Below, one piece after another: positions 1 to 12,426 of a DNA stretch of 64,000 bases. The stretch is taken from contig CAJINV010000001.1 of assembly GCA_905178155.1 (NCBI GenBank), positions 6,481,860-6,545,859 on the forward strand. The letters are read 5' to 3'. Made by a program: the position numbers and the translations under genes. Each line of letters starts with the position of its first letter. Positions within the stretch are counted from its first letter, which is position 1. The notes under the pieces were generated by a model. That model had not been told where the DNA came from, made no database searches, and saw nothing but the letters and a program-made list of their open reading frames with translations. The stretch is from Amoebophrya sp. A120 (lineage: Eukaryota > Sar > Dinophyceae > Syndiniales > Amoebophryaceae).

Positions 1-2
1 GA

Positions 3-1632
3 GTGCCAGCGCCGGTGTCTATGAAAGGCAAAAATCAGGACCAGCCAGGCAGTGCCGACTACAATGCAGCAGCTGCCGTACCGGTACCAATGAGCAAGAA
101 TTCAGTCGGGCTCGGCGGACCTGGGTCGGTGACCTCGCAGATCAAGGGTGCCGCCGCAATGCCTTCCTCTGGCGGCTTTCGCGGCGTCAGCACGAAGCCA
201 ACCAGTCAAGCGCCGACGAGCGGGAAAGGGACAAAGAGCTTGCGAAGCGGCAATAAAATGCCAAACTTGATCCCCGATGACGCCACAAATCTGCAGAATA
301 TGGGCTTCGACGAGGCCTCCAAGCACGATTCCTTCGACCAGAATTCGTATCTCAGCATGCAGGGAGCTTTTGCGAGGGCAGACTCGAAGCAAAGCAACAA
401 AGGAGGCAAAAACATGGCCACGAAAGCCGGCCCGTCGAGCACGAAGTCCAACGTTTCCAATCCCGCCTACACTACGCAGAAGCAGACGCGGTTCATGAGC
501 GACTCCAGTCTGGAATCAGCCCGACTAATCCCCGCAGGAGCCGTATCCCACGGAAAAACTGTCTCAGTCTCAACCTTTTGCAGACTCAGAAAGAACACGT
601 CTGTCATGCGTCATATAGCAAACAACAGGAACAGAATAGAAAACACATGTAACATCAAAGACTAAGACTCCCTTTCTTGCATGTCCAGGGGGACCACAAA
701 AAAAACTATCTCAATATCAATTAGGAAATGGCACAGCACATTCTGAGACTCGTGAGACAGCTTTGTCATCTTTCGATAAGTCGCCACTGGAGGGCTGAGC
801 AGTGGCGGTCCTGGGAGCGTTATCGGGGCTCCGATCATGTCCTCGTACGGCTATCTCGGTATGCCGGTCAACCGTAATTCCAGGGGGATGCCGACGCTCA
901 CGCCGGGAGGTGGCTATCCCGGGGGCATGATGACGTACAGCTACCAAGGACAGCGAAGGATTGGTGCCCGGGACGACGAGGTGCCGGAGCTGTGCTGTGA
1001 CTGCTGTGCCTTTTTCTGCGAAACCCGGGCAGATAGACGGGAGGTCCGCAGGCTACAGAGGCACGGAACGATGGAATCAGCTTACGTAAACCTCTCTCAG
1101 CTTTCATTTTTGTTTCCCTGTTCTTCTCGTTAGAATCTTATTAGGAAGTAGATTCTTGTTGCCTTTTCGAACTCGAGGTTTGGTTTCACTCACTTGAGAA
1201 GAAGTAGATTAAGGTGTGTGAAGATGCTCCAGACAAGTAGAAGTACGAGCTGAAACATAAATCATAATCATGTGATATTTTTTCTCAAACTCCTGCGACA
1301 AATCGAAATCACTATCACAGGCCGAGCCGACGAGCGAGCACACGGGTATGTGGCACTCGCAGTTTTTCAACGCACAGGCGGCGGATTTGAAGGAGTTGCG
1401 GCGGCTCGAGGAGTATGGTGTCATGATGTCACGCGTGTACGAGGGCGAGGACTATAACGAATTCAACCGGTACCACAATTCCTGCTACCGGTGCATCCTG
1501 GTGGCTCCCTGGCCAATGATCGTCCAGCTCATTTGTTGTTTCGTGGTCGCTATCGCGGTGCAGATAAGAATGGGACAGATGGGCAAACCAGACTACGGGT
1601 TTTGCGGTTGGGATTTTGCCGAATACAATTGA
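3..1632 (+). CDS. Partial gene (5' end off window), small C-terminal membrane protein of unknown function
   Basis: I do not recognise this protein. Three coding segments fit together: from the window edge to 543, about 784-1085, and 1321-1632, giving at least 384 residues. The first gap is an introner-like element (544-778) flanked by AGCCG/AGTCG; removing it with one repeat joins the segments in frame. The second gap is an ordinary GT-AG intron (1086-1320). The N-terminal half is low-complexity (Ser, Gly, Lys, Asn). A cysteine cluster (CCDCCAFFC) follows, then a charged stretch, and near the C-terminus one hydrophobic segment (about PMIVQLICCFVVAIAV) suggests a membrane anchor. The protein ends GFCGWDFAEYN. 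The frame is open to base 3, so the true start lies upstream. The exon chain is fairly sure; function is unknown. Confidence 0.6.
544..778. mobile_element. Introner-like element 1 (intron with TIRs, 235 bp)
   Basis: The element begins TATCCCACGG and ends TTTCGATA. It is flanked by AGCCG (539-543) and AGTCG (779-783), a 5-bp duplication with one mismatch. Inverted repeats near the ends share AACTGTCTCA and GTCTCA on the left against their complements on the right (TGAGACAGCTT, GAGACTC). Element plus one repeat is 240 bp, so both sides stay in the same frame. I found no GT-AG pair near the boundaries that keeps the frame, so exact excision at the duplication is the best reading. Confidence 0.65.
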
Positions 1633-2770
1633 GTGGCTACTACTTCTTGCGCTCCATTGTCATGATCACTTTCGTCCGGAGCCTTCTGATAATTTGGCGA
1701 GTGAAGATTGATCTTCTTGTTGTAAAAAATGCGTCGCGTTTGACTTATTTCGGTGTAACGGTACAAAGCAAAAAATGTCGAGTACTTGCTCGTCATATTG
1801 TACAATCACGACATCAGTTTGAGACTGCCTAGGATTCATTATTTTCCAATAGATTTATAGCTGAGTGAGTTTTCCATTTGTGGTTTTTTTCTTACAGTAG
1901 AAGCAGATCCCCGCTGATCTTTTCATGCTTGTTGTTTTCGTTCATTACACATTTATTTCCATTTGCAACGCTGACTCAGGAGAAAGCGCACAGCTGTGCC
2001 TTTCAACGTGGTATTTATTCACTTTCTTACACCCACTTGTACTAGCTACGCGTTTATTTTTTCTCACAATTTTGCACATGTACTTGCACACGAGTTACTG
2101 ACGCTTGCATATCAGTTGTAGTGCCTAGAATTAGTGAACAAGTTACATTTCATCCGCAAGTCCACCAAGAGGTTGTGATTTCCGTTGACGAGGAATCCAT
2201 GAAAAGTACTTGGGACGAGAATGAGGAGTAGACTTGCCCCGGATTCAGCGCGCGGGTGGACCTGCTGAATCTTCTTAACTCTAATTTTATTGCGGGAGTG
2301 AAACTGAACGACGTCTACACACGACCACCAAACCTTCTGGTTGAGGAGTCAGTGTTCAGAAGGAGAGGCAGAGTTGCAGGCGGCCAGGTGTGGTGGTATT
2401 GGCTCATCTTGCGCCAAATTTCTGAGAGACTCAGGTGATGTTGTAGTGTAGGAGCGACGATGTACATGTAGTTCTAGTTGCGGAATAATGGCTTGGAAGA
2501 TGCGCCACCACCCTAGCGAAATTTTCACACAGACGAGGAGCGTGCGCGTTTTCGTGTTAGCTGTTGACTCTTGTCCTTCGATTGCCAATATAATTATGCA
2601 TGCGCCGCCGCCAATACAATGCATGCGGTCTCGACATTTCATCGCGAGCGCGACCAAGGCCGCAGCGGAAAACGAGGGCTTCGCTGAGGCATCACCACAC
2701 CCATCGGGTAGATAAGATACAGAGATAAAGACGTCACAAGGTCTTGGAGGCGGATTCCCCTGCGAACACG
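1633..2770. other. Intergenic region
   Basis: This stretch is AT-rich in its first 600 bases and holds no open frame I can support. A 143-codon minus-strand frame at 2349-2780 has no recognisable domain. The last part probably contains the promoter and 5' leader of the gene starting at 2771. Confidence 0.5.
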
Positions 2771-4554
2771 ATGCCGCCACTTCCTGCGCCGGTGCTCGGC
2801 TTCATGGTTCAAGACCGATCGGACGCACTGGATATTCGGAAGCTTTGGTAAGTTCGCAAAACAATAAATACTTAGAACATAATAGAAAGGGCTTGTCGCT
2901 GTAGCTGCTTTGATTGAGTTCCTTTTGGCGTCGAGCAGCCATTTTGACTACAACGGATCATGGTGATCATGGTCACGCTCTAGATGTGATCTACATGAAG
3001 CCGCAAAAACAGCTTCACAAAAATGCAGCTTGGATCATACAAAATTACAGGCATGTGACCTTGATTCTTGGTCTTCTCGTACTTTTGTACGAGCTGTGGC
3101 TGAACACCTTCGCCGGGACGATCGCAAGAGGATGGCTCCTCGGTCTCACTGCCGCAGGGTTGGGAATCCTCGTGAACTACTTTACGCTGACGCGTTTGGT
3201 CCTGTTCAGCTTCGGCGAAAGGGTGGACCGTTCGATCGATTCCGTCGGCGATTTCATGTCTCCCGTGGTGTCTGACCAGGAGTACGAAAAGCGCTTATCG
3301 CTAGAGGATGAGCAGACGGCACTGAACTTCAGCGCTTCGGGTAGCGGGGGCGGTGGAGGATTCGGTGCGAGAGCTTCGACCCCACCGCTCAGCGGAGCAG
3401 GTCGCACGGGAACAACTACGGGATCGTCTGTAGCAGGAGCTACGATGACCGGAAACAAAACCTCACCGACGACGGAAAATACCGGCGTGTTTTCATCCGT
3501 CGGTGCTGCTGAGCCGCCCCAGCTGATTGGCGGGCAAGAGGACCAAGTGGGCGGTGAAACTAGCTTCATCGACTACAATAGCGGTACGGAACAGGAGTCC
3601 GACCACGCGTTGCGTGCCCGGCAGCAAAGGGCGAAGACCAGACGGAACTACCGGAAAACGAGGGACCCACGGCTGGTTCTGTTCCCCAAGCTGCCGACCG
3701 GCAGAGTGCCCCTGTACCCAGTGTGCGGCGAGAACCTGATCGGTATGTGTCCCTTCACTGGCGGCCGGATCACGCTGTACATCTACCGGGACTGCTGGCG
3801 CGTTTGGATGTGGTTGTCGGTGTTCTACGGATTCTGGACGTTTTTCCAAACGGTGAAAATAATTCCGCTCTTGTCCATCCACGGCGGGGGGAACGAGCGG
3901 GAAGACGCGATTCGAAACGCGCACTCCTACCACGAAGTGACGTTTTTCCTCGTCTTTCTGATTCTGTTTCACATCAACTTTTTCTGGTGCGCGTACTTCG
4001 TCATCTACAAACAGACAGCGTTGTTGCAAAGGGTGATAGAAAATGGCAGCTTGTACCAGGCGGAGGTGATCGCCTTACGCAATACGCCGAATTATCACAC
4101 GAGCTTGCTGTACGGTTTGCCCACCGGCGGGGAAAACACGCCGACATCGAGCACCCCGGGGGCGAGCAGGATACCCAGTCGCGAAAGACCGGCTGCTTTT
4201 TCGCAGCCAGTGCCTGCTTGGAATTATCCGTCAACAAACCCGCCGCCTTCTTCAACGAGCACCACGGACACCCGCATTGCCAATGCGGCACCTGGATTCG
4301 CGCTGCCGGGAAGCGATCTGAAGGAGCAGGAACAAAGCAACGGGCCGCAACATCAAGGCAGTGCTACGCAAATCGTCGGGATCCCGCTTGGTAACAACAA
4401 CACAAGTACCGGTGGCGCGCAGACCAACAACGTCACCAACGGGGGCCGCGTCGTCGGTGTCCCTGTCGGGAGGAGTCCAAACGATGAGCAAGCGCTTGTG
4501 CTGCCACCGAATCAACTAGGAACATTTGACGGAGGCCCACTACAGCAGAGGTAG
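2771..4554 (+). CDS. Multi-pass membrane protein of unknown function
   Basis: Two exons fit: 2771-2847 (ATG, ending before GGTAAGTT) and about 2919-4554, with a 71-bp GT-AG intron, giving about 570 residues. I do not recognise the family. After a short soluble N-terminus there are two hydrophobic segments (around VTLILGLLVLLYELWL and GWLLGLTAAGLGILVNYF), then a Gly/Ser/Thr-rich loop of some 120 residues. Two or three further membrane segments follow (around VWMWLSVFYGFWTFF and VTFFLVFLILFHINFFW), and then a long Pro/Asn/Thr-rich tail. The second half of the membrane region opens with an aromatic/Cys motif (CPFTGGRITLYIYRDCW). The first exon and the acceptor at 2917-2918 are the least certain points; the large exon is secure. 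Confidence 0.65.
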
Positions 4555-5089
4555 CGATGAAAGGTTGCTGCGAGGCGCAACTTAGTTCTTGCTCACGTGC
4601 TGAGAAAAAGTACATTTTCACGACGCACATCGAGGAACCGATACCAAACCCAATGAAACGGGGGTCTGCACTGCTTTTGTCCTTGAACGCAGCATCAGTC
4701 GGGCGGATGTTACAATCACGCAGTAGAAGGAGCGCGCAGCTGTTGTCTTATGATGAACACACAGCGACAGCCCATACTACCGCAGTTCGAATCAGGGTGT
4801 TTTTTTACTGGTTGTTCTTCTATTCAAACAAGTCATCACTTACTTTCCTTCGCCTTTCGGGACGAGGAACAGAAACCAAAGAGGCGACACAAGTGTCACC
4901 GTCCATGATAAAGAGCCTTGCTTGCACCTGTGACTTGTGCTTGCAGTTTTTCTATGGCATGATCGCCGGCTGCATCCACGATAGTGACAGATGTTAGGTA
5001 GTATCTAACAGATGTTACTAAGTAGTACCTACTAGCTTTCCCTTCTGCCACTTGAACGGGATGTTCTTGAACGCATCAACATACTAAGG
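4555..5089. other. Intergenic region with short direct repeats
   Basis: No convincing gene. At about 4988-5035 short direct repeats occur (ACAGATGTTA twice, GTAGTA/TAGTACCTA variants). These look like simple local duplications. Confidence 0.4.
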
Positions 5090-6359
5090 ATGGCTTCGTC
5101 ATCGTCGTCATCCACTGCTCCCCCGCCGGCTGCGCCGGTGGTTGCAGATGCAAAGTCGATTGCCGCCGCGATGACCACCGGAGCCAAGGACTTTGACGAT
5201 GCGGGCAGCGTGCCGCTCGTGAAGGATTTTCACCGGGAGCAAATCTTGCTTGCCATGTGCAAAGCCGAGATCTTGCAGATGAAAGAGCTGCTGAAAGACG
5301 ATGACGAAAAGGGGCTTTCAACATCCTCTACTGCAGCGCTGGACAAACATGTGAAGCAGCTGGCCTTAGCGTGTGTGCGCACCAGAAAGTACGACGACGC
5401 CCGCATTCCGAAGTTGATGCGCGAGTTCACAGACTTGTTGCAGGAAATGAAACAGTGGAAAAAGGAGGACGTGATTGCGAGCATCAGCAAAAATCGCGTC
5501 AAGGAGGGATTTCGCTTGTTGCCCCGTCGCGACAAGCACGGGCGGGCGGTGATGAACACGCGGCTACGGTACCACGAACCGCGAGAAGTATCGACGCAGA
5601 CCACAATTCGAGCGCTAACGCTGATGCTCTACAACGCATTGCTGGGGGCGCCATTTGACGAAGACAAGCGAGAAGCCGAGGCGGAGAAAACGCAGCTAAA
5701 CGGAGTGTGTGTCTTCCACGACTTCCGAAATTTGACTTTGAGCAACGTCGACCCGGGGGTAGGGAGGGGATTGATTAAGCTGTTTTCTGGTATAGAACTT
5801 CTACGTTTGTGAAGAAATAACTTTTGCCACCTCGATCAGAGTCTGATGTTGAAAGGAAGTCATACATGAAGGAGCGCATAGAGTAGAGCTAGAGGGAGGG
5901 CTTTCCTGTAGTTGCATTAAATATGATTGATGTCATTTGGTCAATTTATCGTTTCCAGGCCGCTTTCCTCTCCGGCTCGGCGCAGTCTACATGCTGGAGC
6001 CGCCTTTCTTCATTCGTTACATTGTACTTCCGATGATGCGGCTGCTTCTGCCTAAGAAGTTGTCCTCTCGAATCACCACCGTGTCGAAGCTAGCTGACTT
6101 GAAGCAGTATTTCGACGAGGCAGAACTTCCGACAGAGTATGGCGGTGGCTGCGAAGATATGGATGTCGACAAGATGTGGAAAGGCTTCACGGATGTTTAC
6201 CACCCAGGCTACATCTACACCCCCTCACCGAGAAACACGAATGACGCAGTAGCTGGCGCCGGAAGCTTACCTGACTCGGCAGCTGCACCGGCAAAAGTGC
6301 AAAAAGGTGTGAGTGACTACTACAAGAAGGGAGTTGCTGTGGATGGCACACGAGTCTAG
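5090..6359 (+). CDS. CRAL-TRIO/Sec14-domain lipid-binding protein
   Basis: Two exons, 5090-5789 and 5959-6359, are joined by a GT-AG intron and give 366 residues. The family is the Sec14/CRAL-TRIO lipid-transfer fold, which binds phospholipids or other small lipids and moves between membranes. Supporting motifs in order: an Ala/Ser-rich N-terminus, a helical N-lobe, DKHGRAVMN, then GVCVFHDFRNLTL, GRFPLRLGAVYMLEPPFF (the strand-helix joined across the intron) and LPTEYGG. The last two are classic late CRAL-TRIO motifs. Splicing joins ...LFSG to RFPLRL with codon GGC split 1/2. The C-terminus is a short Lys/Ala-rich tail. No membrane segment or extra domain is seen. The ligand cannot be told from sequence. 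Confidence 0.85.
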
Positions 6360-7122
6360 CCGTGCCGTTGAAGCTGATGAAGGAAACTTTGTTTGAACAA
6401 CTGCACTGCGCGCCAGAGGTCGTCTCTTTGTTTGGTTGTTGCTTCGCATGTGTTGCCTGCAACTGTGTTGCGACCAGGTAGAGCAGCAAGGCTGCTTTGA
6501 TTCTCGTCTTCGTGTTTTATTTTTGCATTTATTCGTTGACCACGAGTTCTGGCGTTTCTTTACTGTCTACGTGTTTGCTCAGCAAGAAAATTTGAATTGC
6601 TTGGATGCATTGTTAGCTAAGCGTTGAAGAACGAAGAAAAAAGAAATTGAAATTCAAGATCATAACACGGTAAAAAATCAAAAGTCGATGAAATGTAAAA
6701 CATAAATCAGATCCGCATCATAGAATCGGTACGAAGTTTTTTTGCCTGTCTCTGCTGCTTCGCAAAAATGAACAACAATGAACACGCGCAACTTCTTTCA
6801 AGAAAAAAAAAAAACAGTGCTAGAAGTGAACGGAAATGGCAGGTAGCACAAGATAAAGAAGTCTTTTATTTGAACGTAAGTGGCGACTTCGTAAAACAAA
6901 AACTGGTGCGACGGTTCTGTTTATTTCGGTTTTGGTTTTGAGAACGCAAGAAGACGAAGATTGAGACGATTTGACAATCACATTAAGTTGTTCTAGAAAG
7001 GCGACAGAGAGTTCTGCTAGCTTGTCTGTGGTTCTTTCGCAGACCTAAGTAGCAACTATGGGTCCTTCCTGAGGATCGCTCCGTCGTTCACGATAGCTCG
7101 CCTGTCGATTGAGCTAGCCACC
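6360..7122. other. Intergenic region and leader of the sphingomyelinase-like gene
   Basis: No gene is supported. There is an A-run of about 12 bases near 6803 and AT-rich sequence around it. The final bases before 7123 read GCCACC, an excellent eukaryotic initiation context for the ATG there. Confidence 0.5.
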
Positions 7123-10100
7123 ATGTCCCCTGGCGAAGAGAAGATCCTTGACCTGGAGGCCGGGTCGGATGCTGCCCTCAGCAGCAGCGAGAGCCACGAT
7201 CTGGCAGAGGGTAGTACCATCCTCGCGCGCGTCGAGCAGTCGCCCGGTGTGCAGCGGGGCGTCGGGCGCTTCCAGTTCGAAGCCCAGGGCGCGTTTGGAG
7301 CGCGGCCGTACAACCGAAGGAAACGGAAGGACCGAACTAATGGTGGGGGAGAACAAGGAGAACCCGAGCCCCATCTGTTATGGACGGGAGATGGAGGCGA
7401 TCTGGGCTACATCTCAGATGAATGTGAGGACGGAGGTGGTGGAACAAATAGCCTTGTATCAACACCAAATTGCCGGGCGCTCACCCCTGCGTCCACCTCT
7501 CGTGTGCGAACTCCGTCAACTCTGCCGCAGCCGGCGACGCACGTCATCAATGCGCGCGGACAGGCCTTCGAAGCTGGAGGGGGCGGCTCGTGTCAGCCTA
7601 GTCCGCGGAATAAAGAGCGACTGCCGACGCCGCACCTCACGGTGGAAGGCGAATGCGAGAAGATTGCCAACGTGCTTGCGCACCACTGTGCGCGTGACCG
7701 CCCTTTGGTGATGGATGTGTGGACAGAGGTGATGCTGCGCCTCGGGATCGAATCTTGTCACGAGTACTGCAAACACCGCGTGCGGGTTCTCTGCAAATTC
7801 AGGTACTATTGAAGGAACGTGATTCTCATTCTACTGATTCCGATTCGTTCCGTGATGTGGTCTTTTTCACCTCGACGACCATGATTTCATTTCTTGATAC
7901 TGTTGTGTGTACAATTTTGATTTCCTGAAGCGGAGTACCAGCACTTCTGTATCTGTTCAACAAACTCTTTCAGATTTCTCGTACCGGAAGAAGTTCCAAG
8001 CACCCAGGGTGGCCCCTATTGCTGTAAGCGGAAAGAAGAGGCCTTCCAGTTGAACGTAAACAAGATTCGTCTGGTGGACTGGCAAGAAGAGCTGGATCTT
8101 CTGCGGAGGCACTTTGCGCGCCAGATGCGTGCACGCTCGCACATTCGGTCCTCGGCGACGCATCAGCAATCTACAGGAGGTTCGCAGCGTGGCCTGCAAA
8201 CCGAGTCACCCAGCCTTGCTGTAGTCGTACCCGCCGCCGCGGTAGATAAAAATCATATGCACGACCCCCGGCCGAGGAGCAACAACAGCATTATCAAGGT
8301 CGCGACGACGCCTCTTCTGGACAAAGACATCAATACCGACGAGCAAAACACGACCGAAATAGCGGCGACGACGGGATCCTCGAGTGTGAATCGCATGCAT
8401 GACTCCTCGCTGGATTTCGCAGCCGCGTATCAAACGCAGCCGGGGGAAATCATGCGCCTCGGCGAGACGTTCGCTTTGCGGGCCCACGGGTCGCGCGTCG
8501 CCTGCTTCCGTGCTCGGTTCAATCCGTTTTACCGGACCATGGGCGACTCCGGGAAGGTACGGGTGGGCGGCTGCTGCTTCCTGTGGATCCTCGCCTGGTT
8601 TGCGTGGCAGTTGAGCGTGCTGCTGATCGGCGTCTTAGTTTTTTTCACGGGCATTTTCGCGGGTTCCGTCCCCATCCTAACTTTGGGTGATACAGATGAA
8701 GAGGGCTGCGAGTTCCAGCTCGACGAACTAGACGAAGACGTGGAGGTTGGCGAGTATGAACACGATGAGCCGGCGGAGGAGGATCCGCATTTGCGGGCTG
8801 CGGAGAAACTTTCCGTCGCAAAACGGAAGCTGCACAAGGGCAACAGAAGGCGTGAGCAAAGTACTTATCCTGCTCAGGAAGAAGAGCTGCAGGAAGTTTC
8901 CAGTGACAACCCGTGCAGCAGCAGCAGCAGCAGCAGCTTTGACGAGCGGGAGGCACTGAAGCGCTCATCGGGTGATTTTTTGCCTTCTTCGCGCTGTCGC
9001 AGAAGAAACAGCAACACTTCTTCGACCTTCAGCAGAAATAACCTCGTGTCAACATGCAGCAGACACTTCTCGTCGCGTGGGATGAACAAAAGTTCATCGT
9101 CGAAGAAGATGACCAGTAAGGACCACGAAACCTACGAAGAGATTCTCGAAGAACGACACTACTCCGCGACCACAAACACGGTCACCTCATCAACAAAGCG
9201 GATCAGAGTCGCGCTGAACGCACTGCCTGATTTGGAAAACCCCAACGCCCCGGCAGACTGCTCGGGAGACGAGCTGGACTACAGTACAGGTGGCAACTCG
9301 AAGATGCAGAAGCACCACTTGGACAAAAATGGGCAGCACGACAGCCCGTCTAGAAGTTGTATTGCGAAAGAGCACGACGAAAACAAGGTTACAAAACTTG
9401 GAAGACCGGTTCTCTACGGGCACGTGTACCAGATGCGGATTCGGGCGAACGTGCAAGACATTTTTCGCCAAGACCTGTTGCTCGTGATCTTCACATCCGC
9501 GGTACACAAGAGCGGCCCGGTCCGCTTTGGCGACGACATTCATGTGCTTTCCACGCCGGTGCAGGGCCTCTGCCGGTGCTGCGCCTCGGGCCCGCGGCGC
9601 ATTATGCTGCCGGACGAGGAGGAGTGCGCGATTGCGGGGGAGCAATACCGGTTGCGCCCCTCCTACGGAGTTACCTCGTACTATGGGGCGGGCGAGAAAA
9701 GCGACAACGTTGTTCTGTCACTCAAAAACTCGCCGCACGATATTGCGGCATTAAGTGCCGTGAAGCGGGGGGTGTCCTCTACGCCAGGCAGTGCTTACAA
9801 GGACCCAGTTTTGCTGACAGCGACACCGAGAAACATCAGTACTGCAACGAATAGTGCCAACAAAGCCGCGAATCCGCAGAGCGTGGATATTCTTCCGGGC
9901 AGCACGACATCTTCTGGTGCAGGTGCGATATCTACCACTACGACAAGCAACGGCGAAGTACATCCTGCGGCAGTTTCTGTCTCTGCTATGAAACCTTCAT
10001 CAACTTCGACGGTCGACGGCCAGACCGATGATCGACAACGGTTCACGTCCTGCTCTACCAGGCCGAGCGCCGACTGGCGCTCTTCGCCCCAAAGCTCGTC

Positions 10101-12426
10101 TTTCTCCGCCAGCGGGTACAAAAGGATCAACAGCTTCAACAACGACGCCTTGCGCGAAACACCGGATTTCGTGCCTGACAACAGCAGCATCGCAGCGAAC
10201 TCGGGTCGTGGAGTGCCCTTCTACTCCCAGTTGCCAGGCCAAGATATTAGCCATCGTGAAACGTCCGGCGAAAAGAACAAGATTACGAACAATCACGAAG
10301 AATCTACTTCCGTACAAAACCTACAAACCCGTCCACACACGAACTCCACCCGGTACACCAATCGCGAACTGGATCACCCCACGCACGACACCAGCGAAAC
10401 TGAGTCGGAGCAGCCGCTCCCGGAGCTCCCGCGTCTCGTCCCGCACCAGCGGCTCCTCCACGGTGATGCGTTCATGCCCTGGACTGCCGCGAAACGGCAG
10501 ATGCACCTAATCGACACCCGAACGTTTCTGGCCGCGGTCAATTCCGCGCACCATGTGAAGAGCATTTTCACGATTGAGCACGCCGATCTGGAGAAGCACG
10601 CTCTGATTCAGCTCGGACAAAACTCCAGCTTTCCCACCATGTCCACGTATGAAGCGGAGGACCGATTCAGCAATAGTCCCCCGTCGTTCCGGGCAGTCAC
10701 TGATACAGCAAATGTCGGCGCGGAAGAGAATAGTACGATGCGTGTTGAACAAGGCCCAAAAATGAACGCAGAGCCACTACCAGCAGCACTTGGGACGACG
10801 CCGGACCTTGTGTTGATCGCTGAAGTAGATGGTTTTACTTCCGGTGCGCCCTCTAACTGTGGTCCCGCAGGACCAAAGAACAACGTGTATGAGGATATCG
10901 ACTTTCTACACGAACACGAGGACAAAGCGCCAGCAAATAGTGGCGAAGGTGATCAAATTATTCCAGACTTGAACAACGTATCCGACAACTCTGTTCTTTC
11001 CGGCATTCTGGAGAGGAACGCCCGCAGCCTGTCGACGCCGACGGCGACGCACCTAAATCTCGCCCTGAATGGCAGCGGTCGAGATCTGTCACCTGTGTCT
11101 TCCCTCGGTTCTCCGCCTGAGAAGAACGGGACGAAGAACAACAAGTGCGTCAGACTTACCGAAGGGTCCCCGTCCTCACAGGTGGGCCATGTGAAGAAAA
11201 CTACCGGTTTGCAAGAGAACGATGCGGCTGGTGGAACGACAAAATCTTCGAAGTTCCTGAGAAAAAGCAACACCATGGCGACCCTTCTACCTTCCAGGAA
11301 TTGTGATCTCGCCGAGCAGCACACCCGGCTCGCCGACCCAAACGACGGCCGCTTATTGGCTATGAAGAACAAAAAGGACCCATCTGTCGTGCCGTTTCAG
11401 CTTCTGGCTTACAACATTTGGATGATGCCCTCACTGATCACTGACGTGGCGCCGAAATCGTGGAACTTGTCCCCCGTGAAGCCGGACCGGGCGATCCGCA
11501 TCCCCGAGGCGATTTTCAGCTGCAAAAAGCTCCAACGGCTCGACGTGATCGTGTTCTGCGAGGCCTTTTGCGAAGAGACCATGCCGCTGATCTCGAGCCG
11601 CCTGCGGGAACGGGGGTTTCTCTACGACACCATTCCGCCCGTGCTGGGCCGGAGGTTCATTAGTTCGGGGATTAAGGTCTATTCCCGCCACAGAATCGAG
11701 GAAACTGCCTCGGAAATCTACGACAAGTGCAGCGGCGACGAGCGGTTGGCCGCCAAGGGCTGCACCTACGTGATGGTCCGGAAAAACGGGCTGCGCATCC
11801 ACATTTTCGCGACGCATCTGCAAGCGTGGGACGGCGAGCAGGCGCAAAGAGACCGGCGGTCGCAATTGCGGCAGATTAGGAGTTTCGTTGCTAAGCGGAA
11901 CATTCCCCCGAATGAGCCCGTTATCCTCACCGGCGACTTCAACATCGAGGCCGACAGCCAGTCAGCCGAGTACCAAACCATGCTGCGAATCCTCTCCGCG
12001 GAAAACTACGACATCGAGCTGAAGGACCCGTCGGTTTTGGCGTCCAACCAGTGGTGCGAGTTCGGCTCCGTTTCGAGCTCCCCGGCCGAAAGTCTATTGC
12101 TGGACTACGTGTTCGTTGAAAACAACCACCTGCTGCCAAAGTCCGCAAAAGTTACGACCGAATACCTTCAAAGCTTCAAACCCTTCATCTACCGCGACCG
12201 CCACTTTAACGACCTCTCTGATCATTACCCCGTCTTCGGCGACTTCATATTCGAACGAAAAATGCTACGACCTGCCCCATTAGTAGTACCCAAAAATCTT
12301 CATCTTCAGGATACAAATAGCCCCCGGCATAATTCTCAATTTCGACGACCCAACGGAGATGACCAGACGCCGAAAGGAGCGACAGGTGCGAGTCCTTGTC
12401 TGAGTCCGACATCAACTGTTACGTAA
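7123..12426 (+). CDS. Membrane-anchored sphingomyelinase-type phosphodiesterase (endonuclease/exonuclease/phosphatase fold)
   Basis: Exons 7123-7802 and 7974-12426 (GT-AG intron) give about 1710 residues. The start is the ATG in context GCCACCATGTC. The C-terminal domain (roughly residues 1370-1660) matches bacterial-type and neutral sphingomyelinases, which cleave sphingomyelin to ceramide and phosphocholine. Motifs: AYNIWMMPSL at the start, FCEAF with the metal-binding Glu, the KGCTYV strand, FATHLQAW, GDFNIE and LSDHYPVFGDF with the catalytic His. Near residue 430 a hydrophobic pair (WILAWFAWQLSVLLIGVLVF) suggests a membrane hairpin or anchor. The 850-residue stretch between is low-complexity, Ser/Asn/Glu-rich with a poly-Ser tract from a CAG repeat near 8918. 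Family enzymes are usually 300-450 residues (or up to about 650), so this one is greatly enlarged. Substrate could be another phospholipid. Confidence 0.8.

Noticed and set aside
2349-2780. 143-codon minus-strand frame
   Set aside because: No recognisable domain; overlaps the probable leader and first exon of the plus-strand gene at 2771.
8912-8938. CAG repeat run as a possible expansion locus
   Set aside because: Only about seven units, in frame within a Ser-rich linker; ordinary low-complexity coding.
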